64,000 bases of DNA, taken from Clostridiales bacterium. Lineage in GTDB: Bacteria > Bacillota > Clostridia > Lachnospirales > Lachnospiraceae. Made by a program: the position numbers and the translations under genes. Numbering within the stretch: the stretch's first letter is position 1; the number at the start of each line of letters is the position of its first letter. Shown here one piece after another: positions 21,885-31,800 of the stretch. The notes below the pieces were generated by a model that was given only the letters and a program-made list of their open reading frames with translations, made no database searches and was not told where the DNA came from. The stretch lies in the NCBI GenBank assembly GCA_021202925.1, contig JAJQCD010000023.1, forward strand, positions 1 through 64,000, given 5' to 3'.

Positions 21885-22652
21885 ATGGGAAGAATTATAG
21901 CGATTGCGAATCAGAAAGGCGGAGTAGGGAAAACGACGACTGCAATCAATTTATCAGCTTGCCTGGCAGAGGCCGGACAGAGAGTATTGACGGTAGACTT
22001 CGATCCGCAGGGAAACGCAACCAGTGGACTTGGATTTGAAAAAGGATACATGGACAAAACGGTTTATGAACTTTTGATGCAAGAATGCAGTTTGGAAGAA
22101 TGTATTATAAAAAGTGTGCAGGAAAATCTGGATGTTCTTCCTTCTGATATGGATCTTGCAGGCGCTGAGATTGAACTTTTGGATACAAAAGATAAGGAAT
22201 CATTGCTGCATAAGCAGTTGGAACAAATATCAGGAAGATATGATTATATCATTATTGACTGTCCTCCATCTCTGAACCTTCTGACAATTAATGCGTTGAC
22301 AGCAGCTAATACGGTGCTTGTACCAATTCAATGTGAGTATTATGCATTGGAGGGACTGACTCAAATATTACAAATGATAGAAATGGTAAAGAAAAAATTG
22401 AACCCGGCATTGGAATTAGAGGGAGTTGTATTTACCATGTATGATGCAAGGACCAATCTGTCTCTCGAAGTAGTGGAAAATGTAAAAAAATATTTAAAAA
22501 AGACAATATACAAGACGATTATTCCGAGAAATGTCAGGCTGGCGGAAGCGCCCAGCCATGGCATGCCAATCAATTTGTATGATACGAGATCAACAGGAGC
22601 TGAAAGTTATCGCATGCTTGCTGCGGAAGTAATTAGCAGAGGAGAGGAATGA
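21885..22652 (+). CDS. parA: chromosome partitioning ATPase ParA/Soj
   Basis: The 255-residue ATPase forms ATP-dependent dimers on DNA, drives origin segregation with ParB and regulates DnaA in Firmicutes. The deviant Walker A is NQKGGVGKTTTAINL (about 9-23), followed by DFDPQGNATSG and IIIDCPPSLNLLT. CCGGAGGCC lies 9 nt upstream of the ATG. The stop overlaps the region of the parB ribosome binding site, so parA and parB are translationally coupled. Confidence 0.97.
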   Translation: MGRIIAIANQKGGVGKTTTAINLSACLAEAGQRVLTVDFDPQGNATSGLGFEKGYMDKTVYELLMQECSLEECIIKSVQENLDVLPSDMDLAGAEIELLDTKDKESLLHKQLEQISGRYDYIIIDCPPSLNLLTINALTAANTVLVPIQCEYYALEGLTQILQMIEMVKKKLNPALELEGVVFTMYDARTNLSLEVVENVKKYLKKTIYKTIIPRNVRLAEAPSHGMPINLYDTRSTGAESYRMLAAEVISRGEE

Positions 22653-22654
22653 AA

Positions 22655-23617
22655 ATGGCAGTAAAAGGGAAGAAAGGTTTAGGACGAGGATTGGGAGCGT
22701 ATTTCGGTGATGAAGTGGTTGAGGAAGTAACAAGCGAACAGAGAACGGGAATCAACCATCTGAATGAAACAAATATATCCCACGAAACAGAGAACAGAAT
22801 CAGTAAACAGGATGATGAAGAGCATAATGAATTGAAAATCCGAATTTCAAAAATCGAGCCGGGGCGTGATCAGCCGCGAAAACAGTTTGAGGAAGAACAG
22901 TTGCAGCAGCTGGCGGATTCGATAAAGAAATATGGAGTATTACAGCCATTACTGGTAAAGAAGACAGAGAACGGATATGAAATCATAGCCGGCGAAAGAA
23001 GATGGCGCGCGGCAAAGCTTGCCGGGCTGAAAGAAGTTCCGGTTGTAGTAAAGGAATATAGTCCGCAACAGGCCATGGAGATTGCTCTGATTGAGAATGT
23101 ACAGAGAGAGAACCTGAATCCGATCGAAGAGGCGATGGCATACCAGCGACTGATGAAGGAATTTCATCTGAAACAGGAGGAAATTGCAGAACGGGTATCC
23201 AGAAACCGCTCTACAATCACGAACAGCATGCGACTTCTGAATCTGACAGAGGAGGTTCAGAATATGCTGGTAGAGGGTAAAATTACCAGTGGTCACGCAA
23301 GGGCAATTTTGAGTATAGAAAATCCAAAGCTTCAGACGGAGTTAGCCAGAAAAATTGAACAGGAAGGATTGAGCGTCAGAGAGACGGAGCGGATTGCAAA
23401 ATCTCAGGGCAAGGAGAAGAAAGAAAGAAAAAAGAAAACAACAGATGAAGCATTAGAACTGATATTTAAGGATCTGGAGGAAAGAATGGGCACTGCAGTG
23501 GGAACCAGGGTAAATATCAGCAGAAGAGATAAAAATAAAGGAAAAATAGAAATCGAATATTATTCCGAGTCAGAGCTGGAGAGACTGGTAGAGTTGATTG
23601 AATCAATCCGGCAATAA
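22655..23617 (+). CDS. parB: chromosome partitioning protein ParB/Spo0J
   Basis: The 320-residue protein binds parS and uses CTP to clamp and slide on DNA. The N-terminus has the ParA-stimulating KKGLGRGLGAYFG. The ParB/Srx domain contains PRKQFEEEQLQQLADSIK and GERRWRAAKLAGL, and the helix-turn-helix contains KQEEIAERVSRNRSTITN. A C-terminal basic dimerisation domain follows. ATG 22655 is preferred because GGAGAGG lies 7 nt upstream; the alternative ATG 6 nt earlier would sit too close to it. Confidence 0.97.
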   Translation: MAVKGKKGLGRGLGAYFGDEVVEEVTSEQRTGINHLNETNISHETENRISKQDDEEHNELKIRISKIEPGRDQPRKQFEEEQLQQLADSIKKYGVLQPLLVKKTENGYEIIAGERRWRAAKLAGLKEVPVVVKEYSPQQAMEIALIENVQRENLNPIEEAMAYQRLMKEFHLKQEEIAERVSRNRSTITNSMRLLNLTEEVQNMLVEGKITSGHARAILSIENPKLQTELARKIEQEGLSVRETERIAKSQGKEKKERKKKTTDEALELIFKDLEERMGTAVGTRVNISRRDKNKGKIEIEYYSESELERLVELIESIRQ

Positions 23618-23639
23618 GATAGGATGGGAGAACACACGG

Positions 23640-24155
23640 ATGAATGGAAACATGATTGATAATCTGGGCATCGATCCGTTTTATATCATCGTAGTCCAGT
23701 TTGCAATTACTTTAATACTACTGGTTGTAGTGATTGCAGGAATCATACAGATGAGACGGTTATACAGAAGGTACGATATTTTCATGAGAGGGAAAGACGC
23801 AGAAACGTTAGAAGACCTGATTATCGGACAAATGGATGAATTAACGGATCTGCGTGCACAGGACCGGGCAAACAAAGATTCCATACGAGTGGCAAATAAA
23901 AACAGCAGGGCGTCATTCCAGAAGTATGGCGTAGTAAAATATAATGCTTTTAAGGGAATGGGAGGAAATCTCAGCTTCGCTCTGGCCTTGTTGGATTACA
24001 CGAACAGTGGATTTATTATCAACTCTGTTCACAGCAGAGAAGGATGTTATCTGTATCTGAAAGAGGTTGACCGGGGGGAGACGGAAGTCATCTTAGGAAA
24101 TGAAGAAAAAGAGGCACTCGAACAGGCTTTGGGGTATGTCGAGCGTATACAATAG
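23640..24155 (+). CDS. DUF4446 family membrane-anchored protein
   Basis: The 171-residue protein has one N-terminal membrane segment (FYIIVVQFAITLILLVVVIA, about 12-31), a charged coiled-coil-like stretch, and a C-terminal domain with the blocks KYGVVKYNAFKGMGGNLSFA, SGFIINSVHSREGCYLYLKE and YVERI. These are characteristic of DUF4446, a family usually encoded next to parB in Clostridia. Its role is unknown; the neighbourhood suggests a link to the division or sporulation cell cycle. The ATG follows GGGAGAACACACGG. Confidence 0.85.
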   Translation: MNGNMIDNLGIDPFYIIVVQFAITLILLVVVIAGIIQMRRLYRRYDIFMRGKDAETLEDLIIGQMDELTDLRAQDRANKDSIRVANKNSRASFQKYGVVKYNAFKGMGGNLSFALALLDYTNSGFIINSVHSREGCYLYLKEVDRGETEVILGNEEKEALEQALGYVERIQ

Positions 24156-24169
24156 GGATAATTGAACAT

Positions 24170-24220
24170 ACAAGGCTGTCAGAATCAGGATATTTGGATT
24201 TGACAGCCTTGTATTTATTT
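24170..24220 (+). terminator. terminator after parAB-DUF4446
   Basis: ACAAGGCTGTCA (24170-24181) pairs with TGACAGCCTTGT (24201-24212), followed by ATTTATTT. It closes the parAB transcript. Confidence 0.85.
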
Positions 24221-24326
24221 AAGTACACGATTAAATATTGACAATAAATTAACAAAGAGTTAGAATAAGAACGAGGGAATTTTGTTAAATATTTATCATG
24301 TCAAGCAGATGAATGGGGAGAATAAA

Positions 24327-25772
24327 ATGATTGAGTCATTGGAATTTGATCAGGAAAAATATCAAATCAGAACAATGGAACAAAATGGGCATAAAATTAC
24401 ATTCAGGGAATATAAGGGAATTCCCTATTGTAAATATCCGGTAGAATCAATACAGAAATTAAATCTGTTTGTACCGGAAGAATTTTATGAAGATAAGTCT
24501 GTCGGGGAATATCAGTTGAGGACGGCACCAATTTTTGTTACAAATACAGTAGGAGAATATCGTCCAGGTCCGGCAGACGAACCTCGGGTGAATGAAAAAG
24601 GAAATATCAATTCAATATTTGCAGCGCTTGAACATGGCTATGTTGTAGTCAGCGTCGGTGTCAGGGGTTGTACCACCAGGACAGGAAAAGCACCGGCTTT
24701 GATCGTAGATATGAAAGCTGCAATACGTTACCTGAGACACAATAAAGAAAAGATACCAGGAAATACAGAATGGATTGTTACGAACGGAACAAGTGCGGGA
24801 GGCGCATTGTCCGCATTAACCGGTGCCACAGGAAACAGTCCGGATTATAAAATATATCTGAAAAAAATTGGAGCAGCAGAGGAGCGAGATGATGTTTACG
24901 CTGCCAGTTGCTATTGTCCCATTCAAAATCTGGAACATGCCGATGCAGCATATGAATGGATGTTTGGCAGTGAACAGGAATATCACAGTAGAAAATCAGT
25001 ATTGCAGGAGACTGACAATGAAATAATTATGGAGATGGAGAATGAAGGCAGGCTAAATGAGAAACAGACAGAATTATCCAGAATTCTGAAAAATCAGTTT
25101 CAGGCGTATGTCAATCATCTGAGATTGACGGATGGAAGAGGAAACTGGCTTCAGCTGGATGAAAATGGAGAAGGAAACTTTAAAGATTATGTTCAGAGTT
25201 ATGTAGAGTGGTCTGCACAGGATGAATTGGACACGCATCATTTTGGTTCCGGGTTTCCTGATCTGGTTGTTGAAGGAAGTGATGTGGATAATCAGTCTTA
25301 TATGGAGGTTCGGGGTGGAAAACTAACAGCTTTTCACTGGGATGGTTTTATTAAGAAAGTCACCAGAATGAAGAAAACGCCCGCTTTTGACAGCTTGGAT
25401 TTAACGAGCCCTGAAAATGAAGAATTCGGCAGTGAAAATACAGATCGGAGACATTTTACAGAATTATCGAAAAAATTTAGTGAAAAGGATGGAGAGATGG
25501 TCGAGGCGTTTGTAGTGAAACGCATGAATCCAATGAGATACATCGGTAAGGCAGATACGGCAAAGCACTGGAGAATCAGACATGGTGTTTTTGATCGGGC
25601 TACTGCGTTGGCGATGCCAATCATACTGGCAACAAAACTGATGGATAAGGGATATGACGTAGATTTTTATCTGCCCTGGGGCATTTCACATGGTGGGGAT
25701 TACGATCTGGATGAGTTATTTGCCTGGATTGACCGTATTTGCCTGGAACAGCCACAGCTATGTTTCACGTGA
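24327..25772 (+). CDS. subtype B tannase-like alpha/beta hydrolase
   Basis: The 481-residue cytoplasmic esterase closely follows the pattern of the lactobacillar tannase family, which hydrolyses galloyl esters. Shared blocks are LNLFVPEEFY, GEYRPGPADEPR, VTNGTSAGGALSALTGATGN with the nucleophile Ser of GTSAG (about residue 170), YCPIQNLEHADAAYEWMF, TRMKKTPAFDSLDLTSPEN, KHWRIRHGVFDRAT and a C-terminal LPWGISHGGDYDLDELFAW with the catalytic His. No signal peptide is seen. The ATG follows GGGGAGAATAAA. The final codons, encoding CFT and the stop, lie inside parS site 3. A carboxylesterase acting on another phenolic ester is possible. Confidence 0.85.
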   Translation: MIESLEFDQEKYQIRTMEQNGHKITFREYKGIPYCKYPVESIQKLNLFVPEEFYEDKSVGEYQLRTAPIFVTNTVGEYRPGPADEPRVNEKGNINSIFAALEHGYVVVSVGVRGCTTRTGKAPALIVDMKAAIRYLRHNKEKIPGNTEWIVTNGTSAGGALSALTGATGNSPDYKIYLKKIGAAEERDDVYAASCYCPIQNLEHADAAYEWMFGSEQEYHSRKSVLQETDNEIIMEMENEGRLNEKQTELSRILKNQFQAYVNHLRLTDGRGNWLQLDENGEGNFKDYVQSYVEWSAQDELDTHHFGSGFPDLVVEGSDVDNQSYMEVRGGKLTAFHWDGFIKKVTRMKKTPAFDSLDLTSPENEEFGSENTDRRHFTELSKKFSEKDGEMVEAFVVKRMNPMRYIGKADTAKHWRIRHGVFDRATALAMPIILATKLMDKGYDVDFYLPWGISHGGDYDLDELFAWIDRICLEQPQLCFT

Positions 25773-25776
25773 AACA
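25761..25776. promoter_or_regulatory. parS site 3 overlapping the end of the tannase gene
   Basis: TGTTTCACGTGAAACA is exact. Read in the tannase frame it gives TGT TTC ACG TGA, that is Cys-Phe-Thr-stop, so a segregation site doubles as a gene terminus. It lies 2.1 kb to the right of parB. Confidence 0.95.
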
Positions 25777-25793
25777 ATAGCCTGTATATATAG

Positions 25794-25836
25794 AAGGACA
25801 GCATCATTGCCTGCGAACAATGATGCTGTCCTTTTA
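25794..25836. terminator. bidirectional terminator after the tannase gene
   Basis: A perfect 16-bp stem, AAGGACAGCATCATTG with its complement at 25818-25833, around CCTGCGAA, is followed by a short T-tract. It separates the tannase gene from the convergent symporter gene. Confidence 0.9.
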
Positions 25837-25901
25837 AGATAATATAAACAGATTATGTGATGAAAAAATGGTTGATACAACAAATACAAACCATTGAATC
25901 A

Positions 25902-27392
25902 TCAGTCGCTTTCATTCAGGTCTTTAGAGGATTCACTCTGAATATCCTGGAAGAAGGAGAGCATCGGAGTTGTATCCATATTTCGCATATGACGATCCAC
26001 ATAATTCTTTGTAATCTTACACACGATCGGAGACAGGGACAGGACACCGATCAGGTTCGGAATGGCCATCAGACCATTGAATGTGTCTGATAAATCCCAG
26101 GCAAGATCGAGACTCATCGTAGCACCACAGAGGATGAAAACAATAAAGATCACCCGGTAGATGATGGACGCTGAGGAACCAAAGAGATACTGGAATGCGA
26201 TTGTACCGTAATGGCTCCAGCCAAGTACAGTTGAAAAGGCGAACAGCAGGATAGCAATCGCAATGAAGGCTGGACCGGCAGAGCCAAAAACGGTAGCAAA
26301 TGCCTCGCCAACAAGAGCAGAACCGGCAGATTCACTGAGAACTGCACCGGTATCGAGGTCGATCAGTCCGGAAGTAAGGACAGTCAGAGCGGTCAGCGAG
26401 CATACAACGATTGTATCAGCAAATACTTCAAAAATGCCCCACATACCCTGACGGACCGGCTCTTTTACATTGGAACTGGAATGAACCATAACAGAGGAAC
26501 CGAGACCGGCTTCGTTAGAGAAAACGCCACGTTTCATACCCCAGGTGATAGCCATTTTAATTCCGGATCCGACGATACCGCCGCCTACTGCTTTCATCGC
26601 AAATGCACCCTTAAAGATAGCAGCGAAGGCAGCCGGTAAATTGCCAATGTTGATGATGCAAATAACCAGGGCGCCGATCACATAAAAGATGGCCATAAAA
26701 GGTACCAGTTTCTCGGTCACGGAAGCGATGCGCTTGATGCCGCCGACAATAACCAGACCAGCCAGAATCATCAGGACAACGCCTGTGACCAGATTGGGAA
26801 TACCAAAAGCAGCATTCATATTGCCTGCGATGGAATTGATCTGGCTCATATTGCCGATACCAAAAGAGGCGAGCAGGCAGAAGATCGAGAAGAGGATCGC
26901 AAGAATCGTACCGATCCCTTTCATGCCGGATTTGGAACCAAGACCGTCTCTCAGATAGTACATGGCGCCTCCGCACCATTCGCCTTTCTCATTCTTTCTG
27001 CGATAGTAGATACCGAGTACATTCTCAGAATAATTCGTCATCATTCCAAAAAAGGCAACGATCCACATCCAGAAGATGGCACCCGGACCACCAAAAATCA
27101 AGGCCGATGCAACACCTACGATGTTACCGGTACCGATGGTAGCAGCCAGAGCCGTACAAAGAGACTGGAACTGTGAGATAGACCAGTCATTGGCGTCGGT
27201 GTGAGCAGTGATGTGTTTGTCAGTAAAGATACTTCCCAGGGTGTGTTTCATCCAGTAACCGATATGCGAAACCTGGAAGACCCTTGTGAGAACGGTCATC
27301 AGAATACCTGTTCCGACCAGCAGAATCAACATGGGAATACCCCACACGAAACCATTGATGGCTCCGTTGACATTAGTAATTAGTTCAATCAT
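25902..27392 (-). CDS. alanine/glycine:cation symporter (AGCS family)
   Basis: The 496-residue membrane protein has about 11 hydrophobic segments. The family blocks QFQSLCTALAATIGTGNIVGV, GGPGAIFWMW, FSNEAGLGSSVMVHSSS and GWSHYGTIAFQYLFG are all visible. Members import alanine or glycine with Na+ through the cytoplasmic membrane. The ATG follows GTGGAGGTAAG. No glycine riboswitch is recognisable in the leader; the only structure there is the terminator of the upstream chromate-transporter genes. Confidence 0.93.
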   Translation of the reverse strand: MIELITNVNGAINGFVWGIPMLILLVGTGILMTVLTRVFQVSHIGYWMKHTLGSIFTDKHITAHTDANDWSISQFQSLCTALAATIGTGNIVGVASALIFGGPGAIFWMWIVAFFGMMTNYSENVLGIYYRRKNEKGEWCGGAMYYLRDGLGSKSGMKGIGTILAILFSIFCLLASFGIGNMSQINSIAGNMNAAFGIPNLVTGVVLMILAGLVIVGGIKRIASVTEKLVPFMAIFYVIGALVICIINIGNLPAAFAAIFKGAFAMKAVGGGIVGSGIKMAITWGMKRGVFSNEAGLGSSVMVHSSSNVKEPVRQGMWGIFEVFADTIVVCSLTALTVLTSGLIDLDTGAVLSESAGSALVGEAFATVFGSAGPAFIAIAILLFAFSTVLGWSHYGTIAFQYLFGSSASIIYRVIFIVFILCGATMSLDLAWDLSDTFNGLMAIPNLIGVLSLSPIVCKITKNYVDRHMRNMDTTPMLSFFQDIQSESSKDLNESD

Positions 27393-27433
27393 ACCTTACC
27401 TCCACGTTAATTTATTCATGCGAGTAAGAAGAC

Positions 27434-27465
27434 ATAAAAAGCAGGAGGAATGAGCTTCCTCCTGC
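27434..27465 (-). terminator. terminator of the chromate transporter operon
   Basis: GCAGGAGGAA (27441-27450) pairs with TTCCTCCTGC (27456-27465); on the minus strand the hairpin is followed by TTTTTATG. It lies between the chromate transporter genes and the symporter gene, all on the minus strand. Confidence 0.8.
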
Positions 27466-27558
27466 CTGCGTCTTTGCAATCATCTTGTATTTTCAGACTC
27501 ACACTTTATTTGTTTAGGATAGCACAGCGTTGAAACAAAGTCAAGGAAAAGAAACAAA

Positions 27559-28137
27559 TTATGCGCCAGCGAATCGAAACAGGATACCGATTACAGCAGA
27601 TGCAACGATGAAAACGACGGGATGCAGATTTTTTGTTTTCTTACACTTTGCCGTAAAAAACCAGACAGCCAGCATCAGAATGATGCAGGGGAAACTAAGG
27701 TTTTCCAGATGAACTCCTTCTGAAGTGTCACCGAACAGAACCAGGAGGACAACGGAAAATCCGGCGGCGGCAATCAGCGCGGTGGAAGCCGGTCGCAGAC
27801 CATAGAAGGCAGACTGGACATATTTGCTGTCTTTAAAGGCGTTCAGAAAACCGGCGACGATTAAAATAATAATAATAGAAGGAGTAATCAGACCCATGGT
27901 GGCAATGACCGAGCCAGGAACACCTCCGGTAGTGAAGCCGACATAGGTTGCCATGTTGACGCCAAGAGGCCCTGGTGTCGATTCGGAAATGGCAACCATA
28001 TCAGCTAACTGCGCATAAGAATACCAGCCAGTCTTATCTGAAATATCATATAGAAATGGCAGCGTTGCCATTCCTCCGCCGATGGCGAAAAGTCCTGCTT
28101 TAAAAAATTCATAGAAAAGCCGAACATAAAGCATCAT
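27559..28137 (-). CDS. chromate transporter family protein, second half-unit
   Basis: The 192-residue membrane protein is a short-chain CHR family subunit with the signature FFKAGLFAIGGGMATLPFL and VAISESTPGPLGVNMATYVG. It has about five or six hydrophobic segments. Short-chain CHR proteins work as pairs encoded by adjacent genes, exporting chromate or importing an unknown anion. Its start overlaps the end of the partner gene by 4 nt. The physiological substrate in gut anaerobes is not established. Confidence 0.85.
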   Translation of the reverse strand: MMLYVRLFYEFFKAGLFAIGGGMATLPFLYDISDKTGWYSYAQLADMVAISESTPGPLGVNMATYVGFTTGGVPGSVIATMGLITPSIIIILIVAGFLNAFKDSKYVQSAFYGLRPASTALIAAAGFSVVLLVLFGDTSEGVHLENLSFPCIILMLAVWFFTAKCKKTKNLHPVVFIVASAVIGILFRFAGA

Positions 28138-28676
28138 GAGTGTTGAACCTCCTTGTTTTTCAAAATCACACCGACGATACCGGCGAAAATAACGAAAATG
28201 ACCGGCGTCACGCTGGTCAGAACCGATCCAATCAGGATCAGGATAAAGAGTACCAGAGTTGCTTTATCAACCACTGCTTTCTTCCAGAGTTTGATTACCG
28301 TGTTAAAAATCAGGACGCAGACACAGATCCGGATGCCGGCAAACGCGTTCTGTACGATTGCCAGGTCAGAAAAATTCTGAATGAAGGCGGCAATCAATGT
28401 AATAATAATCAGAGAGGGAAACGCAACACCAAGAGTAGCGACAATTCCTCCGGCTATCCCGGCGGTCTGTTGTCCAATAAAAGTGGCGGTGTTGACTGCG
28501 ATGATGCCGGGGGTACACTGACCAATCGCATAGTAATCCATCAGTTCATTTTCGGTTGCCCAGCCACGTTTTTCTACCACTTCTCTCTGCAGCATCGGAA
28601 GCATGGCATAACCGCCGCCAAAGGTCAGTCCGCCGATTCTGGCAAAAGTAAAAAATAAATCAGCTAATTTATTCAT
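28134..28676 (-). CDS. chromate transporter family protein, first half-unit
   Basis: The 180-residue partner of the next gene has the CHR signature FFTFARIGGLTFGGGYAMLPML and YAIGQCTPGIIAVNTATFIG. Four to six membrane helices are evident. It is first in the two-gene operon; the overlap of 4 nt with the second gene indicates a fixed stoichiometry. The upstream region is divergent from the RecQ fusion gene. Confidence 0.85.
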   Translation of the reverse strand: MNKLADLFFTFARIGGLTFGGGYAMLPMLQREVVEKRGWATENELMDYYAIGQCTPGIIAVNTATFIGQQTAGIAGGIVATLGVAFPSLIIITLIAAFIQNFSDLAIVQNAFAGIRICVCVLIFNTVIKLWKKAVVDKATLVLFILILIGSVLTSVTPVIFVIFAGIVGVILKNKEVQHS

Positions 28677-28789
28677 ATTTGTATCGACTCCTTCCTACGA
28701 TTCTTCCGTGTCCTATTATATACGAAAATTGTTTTATTTCAAGGTACAATTTTGGGTTCATGCATTATGGCAGATGGAATGAGAGGAAC

Positions 28790-28818
28790 TTGACATCATT
28801 GGTGTCAGAAGATATACT
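28790..28818 (+). promoter_or_regulatory. consensus promoter of the RecQ-UvrD fusion gene
   Basis: TTGACA (28790-28795), 17-nt spacer, TATACT (28813-28818). The predicted transcript start at about 28825 is only some 17 nt from the TTG at 28842, so the 5' leader is very short. Confidence 0.8.
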
Positions 28819-28841
28819 TTTTATATATTGGGGGAAGGAAT

Positions 28842-31800
28842 TTGCTTACAACAGAGATGAAGACGCTGGTATTTATTGATCTTGAAGTGGATGCGGATTC
28901 TGGCAGAGTGCTGGATATCGGTGCGGTGACGTCGGATGGCAGGCAGCTTCATACAAATTGTCTGGCTGAACTTGAGCGGTTGTTTACCGGTCAGTCTTAT
29001 GTTTGTGGGCATAATATTCTGGCTCATGATTTGAATTATGTTCGTGATCTTACCGATTCGCTTTCCATCTTTTCCTTTATTGATACGCTTCCGCTTTCTC
29101 CCCTTCTTTTTCCAAACAAGCCTTACCATCATCTGCTGAAAGATGAAAAATTACAGACCGATGAGAAAAATAATCCGATGAATGACAGCATAAAGGCAAG
29201 GGATCTTTTTTACGATGAGTGGAACGCCTGGAATCGTCTGGATATGGATATGCGGAATCTGTATCGGAAATTGTTAAGCGGTACAGAAGAATTTCGCGGA
29301 TTTTTTGAGTACGAGAAAGAGGCAGCGGAGACAGAAGAGAATAACAGGGGAAAGGCAGGATGGAGGAGATTCCCTGTAATTGCGGCAATACGAAAAAGTG
29401 CGACACGCATACTCCATAACTGCCCGGAAAACAAAAATGAGGAATCTCTGGAGACGTTGATTGCACGTGTCTATCGGGGAAAAATCTGTGAAGCGGCTAA
29501 TCTGTCATCATTGATTCAGAACAGACCGGTGGAACTGGCATACGCGCTGGCACTGCTGAGTGCAGAAAATGAAACTTCCACCACGCCGGGGTGGGTGCTT
29601 GTGAAGTATCCGGAGGTGGAGAATGTTCTTCATCTTTTGAGAAACGTTTCCTGTGGTAAATGTGCTTATTGTATGGAAAAGCTGGATATTCATCAGCGCC
29701 TGCAATCCATTTTTCATTACAAATCGTTTCGGATTTATAATGGGGAAGCGCTGCAGGAACATGCAACACAGGCGGCTGTAGATGGGGAATCTCTGCTTGC
29801 CATTTTTCCGACCGGAGGCGGCAAATCGATTACATTTCAGCTTCCGGCACTGATTGCGGGAGATACGGTGAGAGGATTGACGGTGGTGATTTCTCCATTG
29901 CAGTCCCTGATGAAGGATCAGGTGGATAACCTGGAAAAACTGGGGATAACGGATGCGGTAACAGTGAATGGTTTGCTGGATGCAATCGAACGCAAGAATG
30001 CACTGGAACGGGTGGAAAATGGGGAAGCTTCGATTCTCTATATTTCTCCGGAGTCGCTTCGTTCACGAACAATCGAGAGGATTCTTCTGTCGCGCCATAT
30101 TGTGAGGTTTGTCGTGGATGAGGCGCACTGTTTTTCAGCCTGGGGGCAGGATTTCCGGGTGGATTATCTCTATATTGGAGAATTTATCCGAAGGCTGCAA
30201 AATGCAAAGCGCCAGAAAGAGCCAATTCCGATATCCTGTTTTACTGCGACGGCAAAGCAGAAGGTGATCAGCGATATCCGGGAGTATTTTCAGAAGGAGC
30301 TTTCCCTTGATCTGAAGCTGTATGCAACGTCGGCTGCGCGGACCAATCTGCATTACGCGGTGTTGTTTAAAGAAACGGAAGAAAAAAAATATAGCACTCT
30401 GCGCAACCTGATTGAGAGCAGAGACTGTGCGACAATCGTTTATGTTTCCCGGACAAAAAAGGCGAGAGAACTGGCAGAACGGCTTTCGAAGGATGGATTT
30501 GCGGCCAGGCCGTACCATGGAAAGATGGAACGGCAGGAGAAGACACAGAACCAGGAGGATTTCATTCACGACAAAGTGCAGATCATTGTAGCGACGTCGG
30601 CATTTGGAATGGGAGTGGACAAGTCAAATGTCAGGCTGGTGGTGCATTTTGATATATCGGATTCTCTGGAAAATTATGTGCAGGAGGCAGGACGGGCGGG
30701 AAGGGACCAGTCGCTTGAAGCAGAATGTTTTGTGTTGTTCAACAATGCCGATCTGGATAAACATTTTATTCTTCTCAATCAGACCAAACTGAGCATCAGC
30801 GAAATCCAGCAAATCTGGAAAGCCATTAAAGATCTGACGAGAAAAAGAGATACCGTGGTTCGCTCGCCTCTGGAGATTGCCCGTCAGGCCGGCTGGGATG
30901 AGTCAGTGGTGGATGTGGAGACACGGGTGAAAACAGCGGTATCCGCATTGGAGACAGCCGGATATGTGAAACGGGGGAGAAATGTTCCGCGGGTGTATGC
31001 GGACAGTATTCTTGCGCCGGATATGCGGACGGCGTCGATGATTATTGAACAGTCGAAGCGGTTTGATGAAAAAGAGAAAGAGACCGCGAGACGAATCCTT
31101 TCCCGGCTGTATTCCAGCCGCAGTATTTCAACCGCGCAAAAGGAGGAGCCGGAAAGCAGGGTGGATTATCTTGCAGACCGGCTGGGTCTGTCGGTGGCGG
31201 AAGTCATCCGCAGTATTTCCATGATGCGAGAGGAACAGTTATTGGGCGATGCTATGGACATGACGGCATATATGGACCGCAGAGACAGTGGAAATAAGTC
31301 TGTCAGAAAGCTGTCGGATTATCTGGCCCTTGAGAAATTTCTGCTGGACTGGCTTGCATCAGAGGAGGATGATTGTCTTCTCAATCTGAAAGAAATCAAT
31401 GAACAGGCGGAGGAGCGGGGATTGACCGGAACGTCCGTGAATGCGCTCCGCCGGATTCTGTATTACTGGACCATCCGCGGAGATATTGAGAAAGTGCTCG
31501 ATTCACAGGTGAACCGATATCCGGTGCGGTATAAGACAGATCTGCATACCCTTCAGGAACGACAGAAAAAGCGTACGGAGCTGGCTGGATATCTGGTGGA
31601 GTGGATGTATGCCCACAAGGCAGAGTTGCCGGAAAAGGATGAGGCGGTTGTGCAGTTTTCGGTAATGGGACTGAAACAGGCTTATGAGAATCCGGATCAG
31701 CTGTCGCTGTTCGGAAAACGAAGCGCATCGCTGGATGAGGTGGAGGATGCGCTCTTGTACCTGTCCAAAATTGACGCGCTTCGCTTAGAAGGCGGATTCC

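Noticed and set aside
27393-27558. Possible glycine riboswitch before the AGCS symporter gene
   Set aside because: The only stable structure is a hairpin followed by a T-tract, which is the terminator of the upstream operon; no aptamer motifs are recognisable.
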